From NCBI GenBank assembly GCA_015501055.1, contig JADNYV010000005.1:620001-684000 (forward strand): DNA of 64,000 bases, given 5' to 3'. Origin of the DNA: Mucidula mucida. Taxonomy: Eukaryota > Basidiomycota > Agaricomycetes > Agaricales > Physalacriaceae. A model generated the notes under the pieces. The model did no database searches and was not told where the DNA came from. It saw only the letters and a program-made list of their open reading frames with translations. The first letter of the stretch is position 1; each line of letters begins with the position of its first letter. This document shows, in pieces, positions 11,617-22,378 of this stretch. The position numbers and the translations under genes were made by a program.

Positions 11617-12527
11617 TTAAGAGTTTCCTGTGGCCAAATTCAGCGCACCAAGGAGGATTTTCCATGCAAGGTCGATTGTATCCCATAGATCTGGGAGGTG
11701 AATGCCGAGGGCAATCATGTCCTGCCAGAGATCCTTGACATGGGATACATGTCGCATGATGCTCTGCAGGTCCCCATTTTCATGGGCATACACGTGCGAC
11801 GCCAGCTGATATACGGTCGACCGAGATTGAAAGGCGTGCACGACAGCGTTATGGCTGAGTTTTTGGAGAAAAGCAGGGGGCAGTGGAGCGAGAACCCGTA
11901 GTACGTGGTCGAGACGATGATTGTACATGTATTCAAGCAGGATTTTGAAGGCGTCTGCAGACGGAGGATTGATGTGCAACACGGGTAGTCGTACTGCAGA
12001 GGAAGTTGGGGGAAACGATGGAGGAAGGCGCATCTGCGCGCAATGCGACGCGACGACAACGCCATGCACAGCGAATATCAGAGCCTGGTCAGAGTGGGAT
12101 TTTGAGGACGTGACAGCAAGGATATGGGTGGGTAGCTGCGATATAGACGCTCCAGGTAGGAAAGGGATTGCTAATGCATCCGGAAGCCGGCTTTTGGGTA
12201 GGCATTTTGGAAGGTGGGAGGGCGAAAGTGCCTGAATACCAGCAAGCATACTATAACGCGTATGAGTATCTGAGCTCAACGAGGAACGCTGTGGAAGACA
12301 TACTCTGGAGCTTTCGGCCCGAGACCGCGTCGGATGTATTCCGCCGGCACATTGGCGAGCTCTGGATTGGCAGCAGCGATAACCTCGCGCGGAATGTCAG
12401 AGACTGGTGGTCTGTCGAGCTGACGAGGAAGTTGTAGACTCGTAGCAGGCGCCTGCGCCTGTGTGGGATAGTGGTGGTTACGCGTTCCTTGGTTAAAGGA
12501 GGCGGGATGGGAAGCAACTTGGAACAT
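11617..12527 (-). CDS. Clp1-like (clampless1) sexual-development regulator
   Basis: Clp1 of Coprinopsis cinerea acts downstream of the A mating-type homeodomain factors and is needed for clamp-cell formation in the dikaryon; Ustilago maydis Clp1 has a related role in the dikaryon. Two exons (12527-12304 and 12250-11617) join to read KAPDMLAGIQALSPSHLPK. Family features: PPVSDIPREVIAAANPELAN and VPAEYIRRGL near the N-terminus, LPTHILAVTSSKS, a central VHGVVVASHCAQM, and the C-terminal HVKDLWQDMIALGIHLPDLW with DTIDLAWKILLGALNLATG. Length about 285 residues. The gene carries no recognised enzymatic domain. It is the one gene here tied to the mating programme; no homeodomain or pheromone genes are present in the window. 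The frame is intact. Confidence 0.8.
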
Positions 12528-13085
12528 GTCGGCCACAGTCGAGAAATCTGAGAGCGCGTTGTGGCTTCAACACATTCCTCTGGAGTCTATATATACCGAC
12601 CTGACAACGACATATACAGAACAATGAGGGGTTTGCTCAAAAATTACATGTCGTTTGTTATTCCCGTTTTAGCCATGTACACAAACGCTTCGACAAAACG
12701 GGAACATGGACTCATCCTGACTAGTTCTCACACCGCACGCGCTGTCATTGCAAATGGCTCAGACTGATGTATCGGCCCTTGTAGGAGGCCGCTGCGATTG
12801 GATGACCTTGTATTCCTTGGAGAATGATCGTCGATGTATCCACCAAGTACGTCCTGCATTTCAAGTAGCTGTTCAAGACGGCGTTCACATTTCAAATCTC
12901 GACTCGTGATTTTTGAGTAAAGAATAATTGCCTTTTTTCTATCAAAGGACGCTCGTCTGAACCTGAGAATCCCAAAGCTCTGTCGACTAACGAACTCCAT
13001 CAGAAGGGGAATACGTCTTGGTCCTTAGAATTACATAGATTAACACGAAGATGCTCGCCACCGATATGTAAGATACAAGTAAGTA
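12528..13085. other. Intergenic between Clp1-like gene and ATG5
   Basis: About 560 bp. A 90-codon minus-strand open frame (13000-12728) has no recognisable motif or conserved splice partner, so I do not call it. The region holds the 5' flank of the Clp1-like gene and the 3' flank of ATG5. Confidence 0.45.
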
Positions 13086-14339
13086 TTAGTTGTTTATAAG
13101 CCCAACACATACGTTTACCCATCCATCCGCGCCGGCCATACAAGCTCCTAGCCAGGCCATCTCCGATTCTAGTGGGGTAACGACCCCTTGAACTAGCGCA
13201 TAGGCTGGTTCAGGTGCAGAAGGCGGCTGAGGATTGGGGTTTGAGCGAGAAGGAGGCGGCGCCGGGGGGCGAGCAGGGAAAAGCAGAGGCACATGCGCCG
13301 ACAGATACGTTGCCAACGTATACGGCGAACCTAGAAAAGTGGTTTTTAGGTTTCGTCTTGCATGACGCATAGAAGACAAGGCTTACCATCTTCAAGTATC
13401 GGAGGTACTAGACCCTGAAGTACCGGTCCATCGGGCAGATATAGTCTAACTGGTACACTGCGCACATTGTAGGCTCCTTCACGATCACTCGTACCCGATG
13501 GTTCTGCAGATGGAGGTCGCGTGTGCATGGAAGCGGATGAAGGCGGCGGACCCGGGGACTGAGGACGGTGCGAGCCTGATGTTGGCGTAACTTTGGATGC
13601 TACTCGCCAATAATCATCAAAGTTATCTGCGGTGAATGAAGTTACTGTCAAAAATGCAAGAAGACCACTCACGCTCTTTGATTCCTTCCCATAAACCGTC
13701 TTGCTCGTTTTGTCTCAGTCCTGTTATGCGCTTGGTATTGCCCCAGCGAATAAAGTCTGCCTCCTTCAGTTGGCCCATGAATGACTGCTTGCAAGCTTCC
13801 GGACTGTGATTCATAAGGAGCTTCTCCGTAGGCGGTGATGCCAGATGTAACATCAGCCGCAACGGCGCCACCGTTGAGGACAGATTAGAGTGCGGTGTCT
13901 TGACGGATTGTGAAATGGTGAAATTGTCATATATCAAACCAATGGGCCAATGCCTTGACGAGTGTTAGAAAAGCAAGGACCATGTGAAGAAAGCGCACCA
14001 CTTGAGCGAGGTTCCGTCGACAGTTTCAAACCACCAGTCTTCATCCTTAATGTCCTTGGCCGATTGCTCGTCGAATACGAGATCGGTAAAAAAGCGACGG
14101 ATTTCGGGAAGGATGAGAGGGAGATAACTGACACGGGGAGCCTGCATAAAATAAGATTCTAGAGCCCTATCCGAGTTTGCAGGAAGATGTTTTGGATTGA
14201 TTCGGATTTCGAGCGGGACAGTTCCATCCCAGATGAGTCGACGAAAAAGAGTAGTATGGTAATCTGTTACACGGTCTTTCGCAGAGAAGGCGTGGGCCGC
14301 AGGAGAGTGCTGGTGGCGAGTGGTCCCGTAGCTTGACAT
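13086..14339 (-). CDS. ATG5: Autophagy protein ATG5
   Basis: ATG5 is covalently joined to the ubiquitin-like ATG12 and, with ATG16, promotes lipidation of ATG8 on the growing autophagosome. Exons 14339-13999, 13953-13673, 13626-13387, 13330-13086. The first exon holds LFRRLIWDGTVPLEIRINP and QAPRVSYLPLILPEIR; junctions give DGTSLKWHWPIGLIYDN and KEHNFDDYWRVASKV. The block KQSFMGQLKEADFIRWG then NTKRITGLRQNEQDGLWEG contains the lysine (K in QLKEADF) that accepts ATG12 in the family. The last two exons encode the second ubiquitin-like half (VRLYLPDGPVLQGLVPPI, SPYTLATYLSAHVPLLFP) separated by a Pro/Ser linker, and a tail of unusual length (APPPSRSNPNPQPP). The start codon is 131 bp from DBF4 on the other strand. 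Confidence 0.96.
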
Positions 14340-14470
14340 TGGTCGGGATCAAGCAGTGCTGGTTGAGGGTTGGCGATGTGACGTGACAGCTTATCACCTG
14401 ACCGAATACCGTATACCAACTGACGCGTAAACATGGACAAACAGGAGAGGCCGCCTGTGCAGACACTCTC

Positions 14471-16179
14471 ATGTCCACTGTTCCTCGTAATCCGCTTGCA
14501 AATGCTCGTAGCAGCAGGTCTGTCTCACGTACGTCTCGCTCAGCCTCGGGCACTAAGCGGCCACGCTCCCCCGACAACGAGCACCTTCCCGAATCGCACA
14601 AGCGGCGAGCAGTGGACAACGATACCCCAGCGGCGCGTCAAGAGCGGGACCGTCGTCTCTCAGAGCGTCTGCAGAAAGATGCCGAATGGAAGCACAAATA
14701 TACCCGCGCTTTCCCCACCTTTCACTTTCACTTTGATGCCGAGAATGTCGACACGGATCCAGCAACTCTGCACCCTCTGATTCTGCGTTTGGGAGGCGTG
14801 GGTCCTCGTTTTGCTCATGTATGCGCTCACTAAAGCCTTTTTGCAGAATATCGAAGACTTCTTCTCCAAACATGTCACCCACCTTATCACAGACCTTCCC
14901 ATTCCGACCAGCACCGGAAACAAGGAGAACAATCCCAAGATCTCCATTCGCCAAATCAATACTGCCAAAAGTCCCTCCAAGTATCGTAATCGGTAAGGCC
15001 TTGTGTCGAAGCAGCTTTACAATCGCTCACCACGTTCGGAAAGCAATTATGACTTGCTGAACAAGGCCGCAGAATTCAAAATCAAGGTCTGGAATACGAC
15101 AAAGCTTTCAAGTATTCTGGAACGCTGCTTGTCAATTTCTCCCCCCACCAACGCCTCTCGATCACCCGAACCAATCGTTACTCATTCGACGACCCTAGCC
15201 CGTCTCTTGGAATCGGAGCGCGTCAATGGGTCAGCGGAACGGGATCCTAGTCAACGTCGCAACGATTACAAGTACTTCAAGCGTGGCAGTGCATTCGTGT
15301 TGGTTGAGGATATCTTTGGGAAGATCGCTACCGTCATCGCGAAGGAATATCCTCAACCGCGCGACGAAGCTGCGCCCGAATGGCCAGTATTGTACTGTCA
15401 TCCAAAATCTCGGAACCCTTTCACACCTTTCAATGACAAGGAAAAGCGCCGTTGGGAGAAGACGAAGCGAGAGGAGCAGGATAACAAGGAATTGACTGCC
15501 AAGAAGTTGGAACGAATGAAGTTGAAACATGCCCACGAAGTTCAGCAGACACAGAATCGCAGACCCGGTGACCTTCGACGAGCAGCTTCGATGAACAACC
15601 TTCGTCGTTACCAGAACGACTTTGATCTCGATGAGGAGGAAGTTCCTGAGGACTCCGCAAATGCCTCGGGATACTGGTCGGGGAATGTCGCGGCGTCTGG
15701 AAACAGTGTGGCTATCACATCGACAGTGGGAACAACTACATCGACGAGCGGGCAGTCACGTTTGGCGGGAGCTACCATGCTGTTGAAGGGCATCAACAAG
15801 CAAGAGTTCTTGACATCTCGTAAAGGCATCACGAAGGACAACAAAACTGTCATGGGCCCCCCGCCTGTTCCCACCAAGACGCTGAAGAAAAGCAAGAGCA
15901 CTAATACCATCAGGCAGGCAAAACGGCAGGAAGGTCAGAAACCCGGCTATTGTGAATGTTGTAGGGCGCAGTTCAAAGACTTTAAAACCGTACGTCGTTA
16001 TCCGTCGACGCTCTACCGTCTGAATCATCCGCATTTAGCACGCTACCACGGACCGCAAACATCGTAAATTTGCGCGAACCGACGCAAATTTTATGCAGTT
16101 GGATATCGTGCTCAATCGCATTCAACGCAAAACCATCGAAGAAGGTACAGAGGCGCAATGGATGCCCTATGATATGTGA
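14471..16179 (+). CDS. DBF4: DBF4-type regulatory subunit of Cdc7 kinase
   Basis: Binds and activates the Cdc7 kinase that phosphorylates the MCM helicase to start DNA replication. Exons 14471-14797, 14847-14992, 15044-15989, 16039-16179. Motif N (BRCT-like): LRLGGNIEDFFSKHVTHLIT, where the junction at 14797/14847 lies inside the motif. Motif M: FVLVEDIFGKIATVIAKEYP with WPVLYCHPKSRNPF. Motif C is a CCHH zinc finger, CECCRAQFKDFK spliced to THATTDRKHRKFA, with C-x2-C and H-x6-H; the last intron splits the finger between the cysteine and histidine halves. The N-terminus (KRPRSPDNEHLPESHKRRAV) is a likely bipartite nuclear signal. Divergent from ATG5. Confidence 0.93.
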
Positions 16180-16337
16180 TTTGTGTCGATATGTTTGTAA
16201 AGCTATCATTCTCTCTTGTATAACCCCTACCATGCACGTTGTATTCTTTAGACACCTGTCATTCATCCCAGGCATATTTGAAGTCTTTTTGTTTACTCTA
16301 GCATGTTTCTATTAGTACGCCCCAGATACCTGGCAAG

Positions 16338-17658
16338 TTATTCCAACACATCAATCGTAGTATCGCAAACACGTACATTGACTGAAGTGACTTGTACATT
16401 TGTGTTCCGCTGCTCCTCGTAGCCATTTATCACGAAATTGTTACAGTCAAAAGTGTCACCATCCCATCGATAGATATACCTAGAAGGAATCCGATGTCAG
16501 GATCTGAACACTAGGATTGGCGGAGACAAACCATGATTCACGCTATGACTCCCCGTGAGTTAGCGTTTCGATGTACATATCATTTGACAGACCCTGCCGA
16601 CCCGACTGGAAGCAAACCAGTGATTTGTCTTGCAACCGTTGAGTATGTCACTCCGTTAAAGGCGTGGGTGCCAACGGCATTTGACACAAGCTGATCTCTG
16701 CCTGGACGCGTAGCTTGAAGACCGTTATTCGACCAATAAAGGTAACCCTTACCACCGTTGTAACCGTCGGGGGATATAGAATGATTTTGATCAAGGTCCT
16801 GACAAAGAGTGAGGAGCAGTCCTAGACCCGTTCAATCTATTCACTTCCTCTAAAGAGACTCTACCAGTCGAAGCAGTTTGGCGTCGGAAATTTGTCAAGG
16901 ATAGAAATGACTACCCACGCTAAGAAGAGAGCACCACTATTAGCAGATGGGCCGTTCTGACGAAACACGCTGTGCAAGTAACAATCAGTTCCCTACGCAA
17001 GAAGACAACAGAATCCTGCAACGCGCCGGAAAAGGTTTCCTCCGATAAGGCTTTCAAGGCAGGTCCCAAGGTCGGGATCGCCAAAGTCTTGTCGAAGCTC
17101 GATCTAGAATAGCATATGCACATGCTCTGTCCCAATCCGCACACTGTCCGCTGGAAGCCTTACCGTCTGGTTGACAAAACCATGTCCATCTCCGAGATTC
17201 GCTGACTGGGGATCACCGAGGTGAATTCCAAAACAATCAGTCGAACTTGCGAGTACGTAGTATCAGCCTAGTAAGCGACGAAACAGAGCGATAGAATCGT
17301 ACAACCCAATTGCCTGAGCAAAGTTTACGATGCCAGAATCGGTGAGGACCGCTGGAGAACTGAGTCCAGAGATTATCACCTAAGAAGGGTGTTGAGCCGA
17401 GTACAGGGTCAGCGAAAGATGGGATGTGTAAACATTCAGAGGTTCTCCGCCACCACTACCAGCTGTGGGAACCCGAAGTGTCAAAGTTTGGTATATTGGA
17501 ACGAGTTGTGGAACATTACCATCATCAAGCATCGAGCCTCCGTTGTCCAATGGGTTAAAGAAGTCGACGGCATTGGTTTGAAGGGGATATGCAAGGGAGC
17601 ACAAGGGACCAAGGGCTAGTACAAAAGCGGAGAGGATCACAGCTTCGATTTTGCGCAT
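16338..17658 (-). CDS. Secreted protein of unknown function, multi-exon
   Basis: Start ATG 17658 opens MRKIEAVILSAFVLALGPLC, a clear signal peptide. The first exon ends at 17434 and continues at 17379 (VIISGLSSPAVLTDSG, IVNFAQAIG), then GSTDCFGIHLGDPQSANLG and GDGHGFVNQT, ELRQDFGDPDLGTCLESL, RDQLVSNAVGTHAFNGVTYS, ITGLLPVGSAG, and a C-terminal exon IYRWDGDTFDCNNFVINGY ending CDTTIDVLE at 16338. I believe I recognise this as a conserved secreted family of wood- and litter-decay fungi, but no function is known to me. At least six small introns; several exon limits between 16500 and 17300 are approximate. Paired Cys residues (STDC, LGTC, DCNN, RVC) suggest disulfides in an extracellular protein. 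Confidence 0.65.
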
Positions 17659-18534
17659 ACTGGGACGAATGCCTGAGCGTGAGTGCTGAGCATGGACAAA
17701 CATTCGGTACGTTATATAGCTCCAGCGATGTATATGTTTAGATTCTGCGAACGTGCCATGGACATTACATGGAACCCGCCAGTCGTGATATGTCAATCGT
17801 GCGAGTGAATGTGACTTGAAAGCGCATGGTCGTGGCAAGGCCTCTCAGGCTTTGAAATAGGAATTCACGTTTCCTTCCTCGCCATCAGCCCGAACTAAAA
17901 GACTTCCCTTTTACGAAATTACAACCGAACCGGAACAAACGGCAAGCAGCGTTATTGCATCCGTGACCATGCTATGATCTCTTGGAGGACATCGATGCTG
18001 CTGTACAAAGGACGGAGTTTGGATTGGAGCCAACCTCGAAAGACCCCAACAAGGGCCGCTTTGGTGAGAGAGTGAGATGTCAGTTGACAAAGCGCGTACA
18101 AGGAGTGATGATCGGTTACATACAATAATACCTATCACATGACCATCACAAAAGGTTCAGTGGTTTGCCGACGTGGTTCAGAAAGTTGCGCTACCTCTCT
18201 CATCGATCTGCATTTTACGACCGTTACGCCCTACCTCCTTCCTCTCACATATTTCAATTCGTCAACTCGCTTTATTGCTGCTATATTCTGTGCGTCTCGT
18301 CCGTTCTTTGCCATTCTTATCATGGGTTGTCGTAAAAGCCACCTTGGTCATTTGCCAACGTTTCTAGGCCCCACTGGCCGTCGTATCTTCGCAAAGTTGG
18401 CGTCTTCATGCTGAAAAAATGTTTCAGGAGCCGTTTAATCATCGCCGGCAAGACCTCGCCACACTCCGACGACTTATCCTTTCGCCATCATTTGTCAAAG
18501 CTTTATCGACACTGGCTGCTTAAGGACTGTCTAG
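17659..18534. other. Intergenic region, divergent promoter area
   Basis: About 0.9 kb between the starts of the secreted protein and the zinc-cluster gene. Open frames on both strands (for example 18139-18414 plus) have no recognisable domain. This stretch must hold both promoters and probably a long 5' leader for the zinc-cluster gene. Confidence 0.45.
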
Positions 18535-19993
18535 ATGGATAACGCAACACCCGAAGATGTAGTTATGGATGATTCTGATGATCCTCAACTCACCATACGA
18601 ATCCCTAATCCCAAGGTTTATATGGCCCGCCAGTCGCTATGGGTTGGCCACCGTGGAAAACTCCGATGTGATCAATGTCGAGCACACAACCTGAAGGTTT
18701 GTGGCTCTCCTCTCCGCCACTTTCGGCGTTTTCTGACGTGATCCAGTGTGATAGGCAACAGCCAACCTGCAATCAATGTACCTGGGTCCCGGAAAGAGTT
18801 TGCAAGTACACACCACTGCCGACTCCCGCGCATCGTGGCGTACCTCGGTGTGATACATGTCGACTCAAGAATCTCAAGGTTCGCCAGTCATTGTGTTCTT
18901 TATTGCCTTGCATCATTCTTTTGCATCTAGTGCGATAGGAATCTCCCCGTTTGCGATCAATGCGAGGCCGACAACAATACCAACTGCGTTTATTCCCCAA
19001 AGCGGCGTAAAAAGGCTGCTGGGGGCAATCCTGCTCCTCACACTGGTGGATCAGGAACAAGGAATGACGATGCTGAAAGTGGTTCCGACGTGCCGGCGGA
19101 GGCTCCGCACGCTTCTTCTTCGAATTCGAATTCAGTATGGGACTCAAAGCCCAAGCAGGCCGCAAACTTGAACACGTCGGGCGCTCACAGTCTCGCGACG
19201 CCGTACCAATCTCCCTCCTCCGTTTCGTTTACTATGAAGCATGACACGGGACTGGTCGGCGCAGGGCCTAACCGACCGTTTCGCAGAATCCAGACATGGG
19301 CACATCCTTCCTTCCTTCCCCTTCCCAGTGTCGTTCTGCACGGTATCGCGTCCATTAATGCCGCGGAGATGCCGCCACGAGTGGTCTTTGAGACAGCATT
19401 GGAGGATTTCATCAAAACGCTTATGCCAGACATCAGCGAGACCGCATGCATGTCACTCGAAGTCTACACTGCCATTGTCAAGTATCTATCCAATCGACAA
19501 GGCGCTCGTGTTTCTACTCAACTAAAGAACTGGTTGGAGCTGCACCACTATCGTTCGGGGTCTACGAAGTACATGATTCTTCTTGTGCCGCGGGAGGCGG
19601 TTTTTACGCTGGATCGTGCAGAAGAGGACAAATACCTCATGCAATATCGCATACAAGCAGATCGGCGTTCAATCGAATTCACCCAACCACCACCCGATGA
19701 TGAGCTGAACTGGTGGAATGCGTACGAGTTTGTCCCTGTACGGAACCAGATGTACGACATCTTGGTGTATGCGCACCGCAATCATGGTGCGACGTACGAC
19801 ATGTTCCAAGAGGTTAGGAAACTGTTCATTGTGAGTCTTATAAATTGCTAGTGATGAGCATATTGGCTTATCAGCTTAGGCCAACATAACGTGGCCCATG
19901 GTTGAAATTTTCCATCAGCTATGTCCCTATTGTGCAAGAGGGATGGGACGGTTGGCTTCAGGTTCAGGGCCGTCGCGTGAAGACAGTGCATGA
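18535..19993 (+). CDS. Twin Zn2Cys6 zinc-cluster protein
   Basis: Two complete fungal binuclear zinc clusters lie in tandem. Cluster 1: RCDQCRAHNLK-CDRQQPTCNQC...VCKY. Cluster 2: RCDTCRLKNLK-CDRNLPVCDQC...NCVY. Each has the C-x2-C-x6-C-x6-C-x2-C pattern. Introns 18697-18746 and 18879-18930 both fall between the LK and CDR codons, in phase 0, so the second exon (18747-18878) runs from the back half of one cluster to the front half of the next. The third exon (18931-19830) and the last (19880-19993) encode a Ser-rich linker and a C-terminal domain (MSLEVYTAIVKYLSNRQGAR, YMILLVPREAVFTLDRAEED, VPVRNQMYDILVYAHRNHGA, ITWPMVEIFHQLCPYC). I have the impression this C-terminal domain recurs in Agaricomycetes. 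A DNA-binding transcription factor is likely; targets unknown. Confidence 0.8.
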
Positions 19994-20102
19994 TTGGAAC
20001 GACATACATAACATTTTAGGTCCTGGCTGTGATCTGAACACTACGTATTTTATGTGCGGCACTGTACATATCCTGATATTCCGTACGATACGATGACAGA
20101 CT

Positions 20103-21370
20103 CTACTTTACTTTTTCAAAACTGGCAAAAGCCAGGTCGTACCCACCGAACTCGTAATTAATCTTGTCCGTCCTTTTATAGACGTTGGAGACGTTCCCGT
20201 TCATCTGACCTTTGGCATCAGCCAAGGCAGCTCGGAACGCTTTCTGAGCGGCATCGACAGGACTTTCATCGCCATTATCCATCTCGTTATCTTCGCTGGA
20301 GACGAAGAGTGTCAAAGAGAGTCGTCCGGGCTGAAAGATGCGCACGACGCGTTGGACGAGTGTCTGCAGATCAGGAATGAGATCGCTACTCGCGTGCTTC
20401 GCCCTGAACGGAGGAAGCGGGACGTTGCATTCAAAGCTAGCATACGACCAGCCTTCCTCTGGAGTGACATGAATGGTGTAGTAGCCTTCACCAGATTCTG
20501 GTTGATGGCCAGACTCTGCTAAGGATGGATCTTGGCCCCAATCAATCAAGGCGTTGGATGAATACCCGCAGGGAGAAAACGAGTAAGCGTCTAGGGCGGT
20601 AAGTTGAAAGGGAATATGTCGGCAATTCCTAATGATTTTGATAACGATAGAGCATGTGCGGACGGATCCTCGGCAGGACAGGAAGGGAAGAAAGCCTGGC
20701 GGGCGGTGAGGATAGTCACTCATGAGGATCTCGATGGTGCAATCCGGAAAGTTTGCACGGGCCATCCCTGCGGCAGACGCGCCACAGGCTAGCCCATCTC
20801 GGCTGGGGAGGTCAGATACAGCAGCCAATGATCCCATTGACCTTTCCAACGGTATACGCGGCGCCGTTTGTAAAGATATTATCGAGAAATTCAACTTCGT
20901 ATTTCCAATCGCGGTGTGGACCAACTTGGCGATCGGGGAACATGAATGATTTGCGCGAGTAGAAACACCTGTGAACGGTGGGCATGTTGGCATGAATGGA
21001 TGCGATCTCTAGAATACGGGCAGTCCAAGTAGATTGAGGGTGGTTCCGCATGTCTTGAGAATAAGACGGTGGGGAGATACGAATAGGGAAGATTCGCTGA
21101 GTGATAGGTTAGCAAGGCCCAAAAGGATAAAGCCGAGTAGTAGGTTCACCTAAGGAGATACGCATCCATGTCCGCGCCTTGGACGACACTGAGAACCTTG
21201 CACTTGACAATATCAAGCATGTCCTCCCAGATTTGCCTGTCTATCGTTCGCAGCCCAGTTTTTCCATCCGCGGAAGACTGGGCATCGGGCACAGCTGCTG
21301 GAGATGGCGCGAACCAAATCTCCAAAAGTTTTTCGGGGCCTTCAAAGGGCGCGGATGCAGTGTCGTCCAT
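20103..21370 (-). CDS. SPE2: S-adenosylmethionine decarboxylase proenzyme, frame-disrupted
   Basis: Makes decarboxylated AdoMet, the aminopropyl donor for spermidine and spermine. Start ATG 21370 (FEGPEKLLEIWFAPS). An intron (GT right after YLL-AG, acceptor before CGAATCT) precisely precedes the autoprocessing site; the splice recreates LSESSLFV, whose second serine of SS becomes the pyruvoyl cofactor. Further family blocks: LKTCGTTLNLLGLP, RCFYSRKSFMFPDRQ with GPHRDWKYEVEFLD, AYTVGKVNG, DHWLLYLTSP, CTIEILMS, SGIADIFPF-type region, DAYSFSPCGYSSN, HVTPEEGWSYASFECN, ending FEKVK. These lie in different frames: breaks occur at 21018-21020, 20833-20835, 20793-20795, 20700-20720 and 20610-20612, nearly all at C/G runs. 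Either the gene is dead or the bases are mis-called; the intact motifs favour the second. Confidence 0.9.
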
Positions 21371-21604
21371 TAGAATAGGATATCGATGCTATCGAGGAAC
21401 AGATAAATACGACGGAGGCAGGGGTTGTTGTGAATGCATGTAACGGTGTTGAAAATTCTTGCAGTGATGGGAGCAATTTGGACACTTGTTCAAACTCCGA
21501 ATGATTAGATTAGATTATCACGTGGTCAAGCTTTACTTTGCCGACATCCAGCGTCACTGACTGACGGCCATCGAAGAGAACACACCCTCTTCCAGACGGC
21601 CATC

Positions 21605-22273
21605 ATGTCGCGCAGGCTGCTTCGCCTACCGTTCTTACGCACTTTCATTCCTCGCGTCTCAGCACCAGTTTTACCCATCACCAGACAGTCGACTCTCACA
21701 AATGCTCCTCGGGCAACCCATTCACGCCTTTTCTCCAATTTTCCTGCTCGTCTCTCGCCACCAACATCTCCTCGCCCCGCATCCCCATCGGCGTCCGACT
21801 CTTTGCCACCCAATGCCTCTTTTACACAAAGAGCGAAACACCTTTTTAAAGCATACGGCGGATATGCAATAGGTGTATATTTTGTATTGGGTGCTCTCGA
21901 TTTTGGCGTTGCATTCGTCGGCATAAACCTAATAGGCGCCGAACCCGTCTCACAGTTTGCATCCTACGCAAAGGACGCCGTTCTGGGTCTTGTTATGGCT
22001 CCCCATCCGACAGAACCCGGCCGAGAGGAGATGGATTCCACCGTGAATGCAGCCACTGGTGGCGGTAATGATGGTCTGTATGCCATGATTATTCTTGCAT
22101 ACACGGTCCACAAGACGCTCTTTATGCCACTCCGGGTTGGGTTGACTGCAGCCTTGACGCCACGATTGGTACGCTGGTTGAGGACAAAGGGATGGGCAGG
22201 CGGTGCAGGGACATTGAGGGCAGCCGAGGAGATGCGAGATAAACTTCGTCGACGCTCGACAGACCGCTCATAA
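21605..22273 (+). CDS. Mitochondrial DUF1279 (FAM210-type) membrane protein
   Basis: Single-exon protein of 222 residues. The first 70 residues are rich in Arg, Ser and Pro with few acids (MSRRLLRLPFLRTFIPRVS), typical of a mitochondrial targeting sequence. The DUF1279 core follows: FTQRAKHLFKAYGGYAIGVY then FVLGALDFGVAFVGIN, with two likely membrane helices (about residues 95-125 and 165-185, the second in LYAMIILAYTVHKTLFMPLR), and VGLTAALTPRLVRWLRTKGW near the end. Animal FAM210 proteins act in mitochondrial translation and lipid homeostasis; whether this fungal one does is inference. It is divergent from SPE2 with 234 bp between starts. Confidence 0.82.
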   Translation: MSRRLLRLPFLRTFIPRVSAPVLPITRQSTLTNAPRATHSRLFSNFPARLSPPTSPRPASPSASDSLPPNASFTQRAKHLFKAYGGYAIGVYFVLGALDFGVAFVGINLIGAEPVSQFASYAKDAVLGLVMAPHPTEPGREEMDSTVNAATGGGNDGLYAMIILAYTVHKTLFMPLRVGLTAALTPRLVRWLRTKGWAGGAGTLRAAEEMRDKLRRRSTDRS

Positions 22274-22378
22274 ACTATTCGCGACTTGTGTGAGTTGCCC
22301 TTGGCTTGCTGAAATTACATTATCCTTATTTCTGTCCAGTAACTATTGAAATACACTCCACTTTCCATTTAATCGCTA

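Noticed and set aside
12728..13000. 90-codon minus-strand frame between Clp1-like gene and ATG5
   Set aside because: No homologous motif, no signal peptide and no splice partners; treated as intergenic.
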